From: Burhinus oedicnemus
Taxonomy: Eukaryota; Chordata; Aves; Charadriiformes; Burhinidae
DNA length: 64,000 nt
Assembly: GCA_008921705.1 (NCBI GenBank)
Contig: VFFE01007645.1
Location: forward strand, 580,456-644,455
Reading direction: 5' to 3'
The first letter of the stretch is position 1, and the number at the start of each line of letters is the position of its first letter. The notes under the pieces were generated by a model. It was not told the DNA's origin. It made no database searches and was given only the letters and a program-made list of their open reading frames with translations. Of the stretch, positions 56,691-64,000 are shown piece by piece. A program made the position numbers and the translations under genes.

Positions 56691-59149
56691 TCTTTTAGAA
56701 AGTGTTTTTACTTGTGCTTTGAAACTCATCATGCAGCTGTGGAACTACAAAAAAAACCTGATCGGGAGAAATGCTATTGGTGCTGCAGCAACTGTAGAGA
56801 GCAGATCGCATAACGGACAAGCCGAACATCTCTATAACCTGAACAATACTCCTTATGTATCTACCTTATTATTCAACTGCCAAGCAAAGGCATAGTGTGT
56901 ACGTAACGACCTATTAGCTTAGGTAGTCTCACCTCTATATAAGCTCCTCCAACAGCAACACTGCGGTTGCAAAACAGTCCATTCCAGCAAAAAACCCCAA
57001 GACATCTAATACAGCACGGATGTAGAATTAACTTCTCAGCACAGCGTATGCCTATGAGCACAGTTATGAAAGGCAAAGAAATGACAGATCTGGGAATTCG
57101 TCAGACTACTGAGTTTAGTTAATGTAATTACTGAAAAAGGGTGGTCGAGAGCTTTGCTAGTTGTGTGGGCAGAGCACGGCGACGTGCAAGTGTCCCTGCA
57201 TCTGTACGACCCCGCTCAGCTGAGCGAGCCCCTCGCTCTAATTGCCTTTATCCAAGCAGGACACCAGGGCAGGGCTGAGCCACGAGCCAGAATCAAGATA
57301 TGGCAACCCAAACAGTAACTGGGAAAGAGGGGAAGAAGTTTCCAGAAATGCAAGGGGAGTTTGTAACGTCTTTTGTCATTGTATTTTTCCATGGTCACAG
57401 GCAGAAAATAATCATCTGTCATCTACAGCTGCTGCACAGACCTGTCCGAAAGGCACATTTCCCTATCAAATAGGGAAATATTCAGGAGGAGGTGGGGAGG
57501 GCCATGTAGTTGGACCCTGCGATGGCCGTATTTCTGTACTAGCTCTCGGAATGTAACCGTGCCTTCAGAAACGCGACCACGTTTTCCTGTGCCTTCCGCA
57601 GGAAGCCAGTCAATTCAGTTAAGCGCTCAGGAAGCAGTTTTTTCGCAACACCTAGAAACGCTACGCCACTGAGCTCTGCCCGTCCTCACAGCAGCTGAAG
57701 GAACCGAAACCCATCTCAGCTCTTTATGCTCTGGTAGTACCGGTGCTGCAGTCGTCCCATATAACACACAGGGAGGCAGGAATAATTCAAATACAGAGGT
57801 AATTGGGACCCTTCTGCGATTGAGTTATTCATGGGGTCAGACCCCGAGTGAATGCACGAGCTTCCCAATTGCCCTTTGCAACCACCTCCTGTGTAAGGAT
57901 CACTTTCTAAAATGCGTGGGCAAGACAAATATGAGGATATAAAAATCAATTGAAGGAAAACCTAAGTTTAAAATGTCAACAAGACTATCTCTCAGCATTT
58001 GCTCAGATCTCGTATCAAGTCCTACAGCTCCACAGTGGCTGCGTCTACGAGGGTGTTTCCGCTAAAAATCACATTCTAGCTGCAAAAAAATCCAAACACA
58101 TTTTTTCTTTTGTGCCTGTCCCACAGAAAAGGACTTTCAGCTGTTAACTCACAATTTAGCTTTTGATCATGTCTGCTCAGAAGAGGGTTGAAGCTGTGAT
58201 GCAACGCACAGCTTCCCTGCAAAGCATATGCTATTTGAAACGCAAGTAGAAGGGAAAAACGAGAGACAGGAAAAGGTTCAGACTTCTGTAGCCTCGGTTT
58301 TGCACTGCCTGGTAATTATACTGAAGAATTCATGACTCACTTTGGTGCACTACTGTGCGCTGCTAAATTAGAAGTTTGGCAAGGACGCCAGACAAATGAT
58401 GAAAGATATAATATTGGTTTCTCCAGCACAACTCATCACTATAGTCTCATGGCGTTTCAAAGGTCTTTTTTTAGCACACTAAGAAAACAAGTTCTTTTTT
58501 AAACAAGAGCAACGTATTGAATCAAAAATGTACTGTATGGAAGTTGGCAGAAATAGGTAAAATTCCTCTTTAAAAAAAAAAAATAAAAATCAGCCTTTCA
58601 GGTAGTTTGGTTCCCCAAAGCTTATTTCTAAGTCTACATGGAGCATCTTACATGGAGACTATTTAAAACTGTTGTGCACCAAAGCTTAAGCGTGATGTGG
58701 AGATGAAGCTCTTCCACTGTAACATTCATAAAGGAAGAAAATGTTTTCTTTACAGCAGCTCACAAATGTGTATTGTCAAAATCATTTACATAAAGGCTCC
58801 TAGTCCTTTGACAGCTGCCATGAGGCTGAGCACACTGGAAGATGCATGCGTTGGGATAGCCCTTAAATTAACTCTTTGAGACAAATCCTTTTCTCACCAG
58901 GACTGCAGTCAGTCTGGAGTCGTGCAGCACGTTGGAATCAATCCAGTTTTGCCAGATGCAGCCAGTCCTCCATGTAATGCTGAACTAGTTATTCCGATTT
59001 GTAATGAGAAAGAATCGGTACCAGTCATAAGAAAGATGCACCAGCGTTAAGAGTTTGCTGTGTGGCCCAGAATTAACCTCTCAATTTACCCAGATACAAA
59101 CCAAATAAAAATACCCCATTCCCAGTAGGGCAGGGATGGGAACTAACTT
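56691..59149. other. Unique sequence, no gene recognised
   Basis: Mixed and often AT-rich. Contains the perfect hairpin at 57457-57479 and A-rich runs near 58572. Open frames are 104 codons or fewer and unrecognised. Confidence 0.5.
57457..57479. other. Perfect 10-bp inverted repeat (hairpin)
   Basis: ATTTCCCTAT and ATAGGGAAAT are exact complements separated by the three-base loop CAA. A tight, fully paired hairpin of this kind is uncommon by chance at a given site. No transposon or RNA gene is attached. Confidence 0.75.
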
Positions 59150-59530
59150 CTATTTGGCATTTGCACATCTTTTCACAAAAGTCACTGTAACATGCATAAA
59201 GGTTTTCACAGCTCATAGCAGTCAGAGGGTTTGAACACGGAGAGCGCGCTTACAATGTTAGCAGAAATCCCGCGCATGAAACTTGTCATTAACTTCAAGG
59301 CCCCCCTGCATAAACCTGGCAAGCTCTCAGAACTCGTGGAGGCAATTATTAATGTTAAAGTCTCCATATGCTAAACAACCACTGCTCTGTATCTTACATA
59401 GTTTGTTTAAAGGCAAGCACAGAGCTTGCAAACAGTTATTTTTAACTCTTTTCAGTGTACAGTACATCTGTTGTGTTTTTGATTTCCATTAAAAATCAGA
59501 GTCATTTACTGATCTGGCTGTCATCCAGAC
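59150..59530. promoter_or_regulatory. Candidate conserved noncoding block
   Basis: A long non-repetitive stretch with low CpG apart from one GAGAGCGCGC word. It contains GGCAATTATTAATGTTAAAG, AGTTTGTTTAAAGGCAAGC (forkhead-like TGTTTA) and TTTCCATTAAAAATC. The length and motif mix are compatible with an enhancer. Inference from composition. Confidence 0.28.
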
Positions 59531-59641
59531 TTCTCCATGAAACACATGGACTAAGCACAAAATAATGCTGTTTTATGTGCATGGGTGCATGTATTGTATT
59601 TATTATCTGCTACGATAATTAGAAATGCAGTTAAAAATGCC

Positions 59642-59652
59642 GGGGGGGGGGG
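59642..59652 (+). repeat. G11 homopolymer
   Basis: Eleven consecutive G, rare in vertebrate unique DNA. Prone to sequencing error and length variation. Confidence 0.85.
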
Positions 59653-60029
59653 CTTTGAAGGAACGGACTATCATACTCATCTTCTCATTTCCTCAAAGTC
59701 CCTGGGCTTAAAAACATGAAGAACAAGACCGTGAAGCCTCTCTTTATGTTCACGTGCCGCTGCTGTGACACACGATCCCACTGACTTGGCTTACTGGAGA
59801 AGGGGCTCCCAAAGCTGGCAGCATCCCGGATCGGGGTGTACCAGGTACCTTGAACACAGCTTTAAAGAACACACATCGAGGAGAGTCTCCAACAATAACG
59901 AGCTACCGAAATACCTGCCAAGATGGACCTCAGCCAGTCAGTCAAGCAAATTAAAAGCTGCAAGCGCTTCTCTGACGGTTCTCCAGCAAAACTTGTCCTG
60001 GGTTTTGCCTCCCTGGTGCAAACCTGAAG
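59653..60029. other. Unique sequence, nothing recognised
   Basis: Mixed composition. No repeat or gene was recognised. Confidence 0.5.
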
Positions 60030-60240
60030 ACGATCAGCGCGCACCAGAGGTGGGTGGGTTCGGACTCTGAGACCAGCAAAGGGAGGAAATTAAAGCTCTG
60101 CGAGGGCACCGCAGCGTGCCTTTGCCAGCAGCCTTCCACGAGCTCGCGCCAAAGCCCGCTGAAGCCGACCGGACTCTTTTTGTAGATGCCGCCCGCTTCA
60201 GATCACAGCCTGGCGCCTTGCGGGGCTCCAGCGCCCTCCT
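60030..60240. promoter_or_regulatory. CpG-dense patch
   Basis: About 18 CpG in roughly 207 bases by direct count. First of a series of CpG-rich patches reaching 62690. No gene start was recognised on either strand. Confidence 0.42.
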
Positions 60241-60577
60241 CCCTGCTGACTTCAGGGGTGACAAGTGGACAGAGGGACTCTCAAATAGGCGCTGAATTAG
60301 GGCTAGAGAGGTCAACACACCACGACACTGCTCTTACTGGAACTTTGGGTTGAGTGGAGAAAATACAAAGATATTCACTCGAAGGTAAAAATTAATTCCA
60401 AGGTCATCGTCTTGGCAACCTTTCAGCACTTGCTTTCCCTGCCCAGAGACCTATTTCTAACCAGGATCCTTACAAAACCAGCAGGCCTAAAACGCCAACA
60501 GCCAGATGTTCAGAGAAAGGTGAAATCCCAATTGCCTGTTTGGTTCCTGATGCGATTACACAACCTGTCCAGGAGGA
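60241..60577. other. Unique sequence, nothing recognised
   Basis: Average composition between two CpG-dense patches. No repeat or gene was recognised. Confidence 0.5.
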
Positions 60578-60872
60578 GAGGCGCCCGCACCTCGCGGCTG
60601 ACGCGAGCGGCCCAGATGGAGCTTTGCTCGTCAGGCAATTCCCGTTATTATTAGCCAAGGCACATCTGGCTGGCCAGGCCACCCCAGCCACAGCCAGCCC
60701 CCAGCACACGCAGGTCCCAGCCCGCTGCCGTTGGGGGACAGTCCTCAACAGGGCGAGATGTGAGGCTCGGCTACCTTCTGCGGCAGGTGGTGACACAGAG
60801 ATGCCACCCGCTGCCCTCAGCCCAAGCAGAGCGAGTGGGCGCACGGTGAGCACTTGCCCACCGGGCAGACGA
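60578..60872. promoter_or_regulatory. CpG-dense patch
   Basis: About 21 CpG in 295 bases. Frames of about 151 codons stay open on both strands here (60470-60928 minus, 60540-60995 plus), as expected in stop-poor DNA. Neither resembles a protein. Confidence 0.42.
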
Positions 60873-60987
60873 GAAAGTGCAGTTGCTTCAGATGTGGAGA
60901 GTCTCAAATTTTCCCTCTTTGAGGACAATGTGATCTTCTCCTCTCACTATGATTTATTCTCCTGGCCTTTATATGCCGGCTGCATAT

Positions 60988-61110
60988 GGTACTAATTTCA
61001 CACCCATTTTCAGATGATGCAATGAAATTAAACGACATGGCCATGGTCACACGGGGATGGCGGCATTAATGCGGACTCTGGGAAGCTCCTTGGCTTTTTG
61101 CTCTAAATAT
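60988..61110 (-). mobile_element. MIR/CORE-SINE-like fragment
   Basis: The plus strand reads TTTCACACCCATTTTCAGAT, GATGCAATGAAATTAAACGA, CATGGCCATGGTCACACGGG, then GATGGCGGCATTAATGCGGA. This parallels the complement of the MIR body ('ccattttacagatgaggaaactgag... taagtgacttgcccaaggtcacacag... tggcagagc'). Divergence is high. No polymerase III promoter survives. Confidence 0.5.
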
Positions 61111-61489
61111 GGGTGTACCATTTCTTTCATATTTTGTTCCTGCTCTATGGCTGTCAGACTGACAATACCATCTGATGTTACAAACCCCACAGTTCAGTTT
61201 AACTTTAGCATCCTTCAGAGGTCACACTTCCATGGGAAATCACTGTTGAAGAAATACGGCTTGCATGTGTTTGTGCCAGAAAGATGTTTCTGCTGCTTTT
61301 CTCCACAACTGCGATTCCCGCATACTTCTTTTCTTCTTTGTTTTTTTGAATCATGGCTCAGAAAGACTAAATAAAAGTTCAGCTTAGGTTTCAAGGATGC
61401 AAACGTGCCTATTCAGCACCCAGGGCAAGTCTTCCCACTCCTGGCGTTAGCCTGCCCAAGTGGCAAGCGGAGCACTTCTGGAGGACCCG
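61111..61489. other. Unique sequence, nothing recognised
   Basis: Average composition. A 105-codon frame (61057-61374, plus) is unrecognised. Confidence 0.5.
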
Positions 61490-62690
61490 CCTGCCCTTTG
61501 GACGCCGGGGTCTCGAGAGCAAAGAAAAGGAGAAAATAATTGTCCACAGACCTTTCTATTAAAAGACTTCAGACGCGATTGCCACTGCTGCGTCTCTCAC
61601 CTCTCGAAGCCTCAGCCCTTTTTTCTCTCCTCGCTCTCCTTTTCTGCTCGTTGTTTCCCAGCCCGTCCGGCTGTCGGGTGCCAGTAGGAGAAGAACTAAA
61701 CCACCTTAGATGGCGCCGACTGCGGGGTACAGATGGGAGCGTGTCTGCAGTCTTCACCCACCTCTTGCTGCCACGGCAGCGGAGGAGCAGATGAGCGAGC
61801 GCTGCTGCCTGGGAACACGGCCTCTATAGATTTAACGGCAGGAGAGAGGCTACAGGGGCACGCAAACTGCCAGCGTTGCCCTCGGGGCTACAGCTAGCCG
61901 TATCTCGGAGCCTTCCAGCATCCTTACCCCTCCCCAGCTGCTTCGCAGCAACGCCGATGTCTCCCTTCTGAGCATAAACCAAAACGCCAGAGCGGGCACG
62001 GAGCGGGGTTCGGCTGGTTTCTTTAGAGTCCTTCACGAGGGAAGCAGTTTGGGTCTGGCTGGGCTCAGCAGATCCGTTGGCCATTTCCCCTCCCATTTTG
62101 CCCCAGGTTTGTAACACAAAACCAGGGGGGAAATAGGTCGATTAAGCTCCGTGACTTTTGTGCCGCCTCTGTAATGGGTTCACCCTGGAGTGTGCTTGGG
62201 GCATCTGTCACACACCGCAGACCCTCAGCCCTTGCCCCGGTGCTGCCGCTGCCGTGCCCGGAGCACCGGAGCAGGGGGAGCACCCTTGGAGCAGCTGCGC
62301 AGCAGAACCTTGTGGCCCCAATTTATACACTGGTCTCCACAGCAAGTTTCCAAGTAACAGCTACATGCCAAGCGTCTGGGAAATAGCATCCTCCTCGGTG
62401 CAGAAGCTAACCCTATGGACTTTATCGGCAGCGGTACTTCGTATGTTCTTCTGTGCCTCTCTGTAGGTGGCAGACGGGACAAGTCACACGTTGTCAGACC
62501 TCCATCGAAGAGTCCCCGGGGAAAGCAGCCTCCTCCCGACCGTTACGCACACCCCCAGGTCCTACCCAAACCCAAGCACACACCGGTGCTCTGCCCTTCG
62601 CAGCCCCCTGCCCACTCCCGCCGCTGCCACGAAGCCAAGCATCCAAGCGGCTCCTGACTGCCCGCAGCGCTGCTCCCGTCCTGCCCCTAG
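61490..62690. promoter_or_regulatory. Broad CpG-rich, GC-rich interval
   Basis: CpG density is raised through this 1.2-kb interval, with about 28 CpG at 62210-62690 and clusters near 61500-61520, 61570-61740 and 61860-62010. Open frames on both strands overlap heavily and are unrecognised. It might be a weak or partly methylated CpG island. No core promoter or first exon could be identified. Confidence 0.35.
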
Positions 62691-63430
62691 AGACCAGAGG
62701 CAGGAGGCACAGCCTACCTGTAATTATTATTAGAAGGAGCCTGTAATTATTCTTCCTGAACCAAGGAAAATAAAGTAAATGACAGAAAATAAAGCAGGAA
62801 GTATAAAACTAGTGTTCCTGTCGGACTGTGAGTACCTACGCAAGTGATACTCAAAGCTGCATCTCGTGCTCTTTGTTATTCCCGTTTCATTATTTCTTCA
62901 CGTCCTTCATTTTTAGTGCTTCTGTATGAGACATTTTCTTCTTTTGCTTCATAATTTTATTCTTTAATTTATTGTCCCTATTTCCTTTTGTTCTTCCTTT
63001 GATGTTTATCCTTTTAATGTTTCTTTCCAAAAGGTTTTGTTTTTTTTTTTTAAAAAAAACCCCTACCAGTTCCAATGTGCTGCCTTTGAAGCATTTTTGG
63101 ATTTGCTACTTCTTTGCTCTTCATGCAATTTTTTTTTTCCTTGCTTGCTTATTTGTTACCTGTGGCACAGAAGCAATCAGATACTGGGAACCTTATTGCA
63201 TCACTCCACATCTTAACTAAATACAAATATCAAGTTTAATTTTCACTTTATTACCCCTAGCACTTGAATTACCTACCTCATTTCCAATTGTAGAATGGAA
63301 TTCTAAAATGAACCTTATGGATAACAAGCAAAAAGACCAAATCTTTGTGGCCTTACATTATATGAAGGTCTCCAATACTTTGCAGGTGGACCTTGCAGAA
63401 CTTCATCCAGCAAAGCGTTGACCATTAGTG
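62691..63430. other. AT-rich unique sequence
   Basis: A sharp change from the GC-rich interval to AT-rich DNA, with a T12 run followed by A8 at 63040-63059. The minus strand of 62890-63075 is lysine-rich in one frame simply because of the T-rich plus strand. No gene was recognised. Confidence 0.5.
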
Positions 63431-63540
63431 GAGCTGAGCAGGACCTCTACTCACACTGGTGTTACGCACAAGGTCTCCACCATGAGCTGAGTGGGATCTC
63501 TACTCCCGGGGATGTCGCCATGCCCAAAGGCTTCACCAGC
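63431..63540 (+). repeat. Imperfect two-copy tandem repeat, about 53 bp
   Basis: GAGCTGAGCAGGACCTCTAC at 63431 recurs as GAGCTGAGTGGGATCTCTAC at 63484, and similarity continues a further 12 bases. The spacing is 53 bases. It looks like a local tandem duplication that has since diverged. No coding frame is credible. Confidence 0.6.
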
Positions 63541-64000
63541 CTTTCAATTCAATCTGTCCAGCCCTCAAATATCAAACCGCCAAGCCGAAGATCCATGATC
63601 AGAGAACTTCTGTTGGCTTCAGCAGGCAATTGAGGAGGACAGCCAGGTTTTGCTGCCAGCTCAAGCTGAGGGAAACCGATCCAACTGCAACAGCCTCTTC
63701 CTCATCCCTTCCAGGCGAGGAGCTCCAGGGGCACAGCACCGCCCCTGTGGGCATCTCGAGTATAGTCCTTCTTCAGGCCTTTCTGCCTGCATCGGTGCAG
63801 AGAGGAGTAACACCTGGGCAAGAGGCACAGAGCAGCCCGGTCCCCGTGCCCTGACTAACCCTGCCGGAAGGGAGAAGGGCACGGTCTGGATTTGAAGACA
63901 GCGGGAAAGGAGAGGGGGAGCTGCGTACCCCCACGCAGCAAAACGTGAGCACAGCAGATCTTTGCAGCCACTTCCTACAACCCCCTTACGCTCTTGAAAC
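63541..64000. other. Unique sequence to the window end
   Basis: GC-moderate. Short overlapping frames in several phases are unrecognised. No repeat or RNA gene was recognised. Confidence 0.5.

Noticed and set aside
1..64000. tRNA, rRNA, snRNA or CRISPR array
   Set aside because: No GGTTCGANNCC-type B box in a cloverleaf context, no U6-like start word and no regularly spaced repeats were seen.
1..64000. Endogenous retrovirus or intact LTR
   Set aside because: No paired long direct repeats, primer-binding site or gag/pol-like frame was recognised by eye. Very old solo LTRs could still be missed.

Overview
The window looks like a piece of vertebrate nuclear genome, almost certainly from a bird. 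The best evidence is CR1 LINE 3' ends of the avian type, the clearest at 26418-26725 and a shorter one at 49469-49550. Older CR1 copies and scattered MIR/CORE-SINE-like and MITE-like fossils of the kind shared by birds, crocodilians and turtles support this. No Alu, L1, endogenous retrovirus or satellite was recognised, repeat density is low, and base composition alternates between AT-rich stretches and short CpG-dense patches. There is nothing prokaryotic: no operons, ribosome-binding-site-led genes or CRISPR array.

I could not support a single protein-coding gene, exon, tRNA, rRNA or snRNA. Open frames are short, overlap one another in several frames, resemble no family I know and lack convincing splice or Kozak context. 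The longest (290 codons, 32271-33143) is reported as a curiosity, not a gene. The window is best described as intergenic sequence or the interior of a very large intron. The neighbouring gene cannot be named from these bases.

Layout. 1-8000: mostly unique sequence, with a MIR-like fragment and a 20-N assembly gap among long T and A runs (2593-3073). 8000-26400: unique sequence with AT-rich, possibly conserved noncoding blocks. 26418-31893: the most repeat-rich part, with a young CR1 3' end, a G-quadruplex motif, a recurring MITE-like motif and a long decayed CR1 that still shows a reverse-transcriptase remnant. 32000-40000: unique sequence plus an old CR1 (38300-38500). 40040-41905: CpG-rich interval, including a CpG-island-like block with no recognisable gene. 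42000-54170: unique sequence with MITE, MIR and CR1 fragments. 54174-54965: two CpG-dense patches. 55331-56280: a CR1 3' end, then a well-preserved palindromic MITE. 56500-64000: AT-rich candidate regulatory blocks, then several CpG-rich patches (60030-62690).

No genes act together here. Any function is most likely regulatory: AT-rich blocks with homeodomain-type or TCF-type cores, and orphan CpG islands that could be distal promoters or enhancers. Those assignments are inference and need cross-species alignment and expression or chromatin data. No exciting new system was found.
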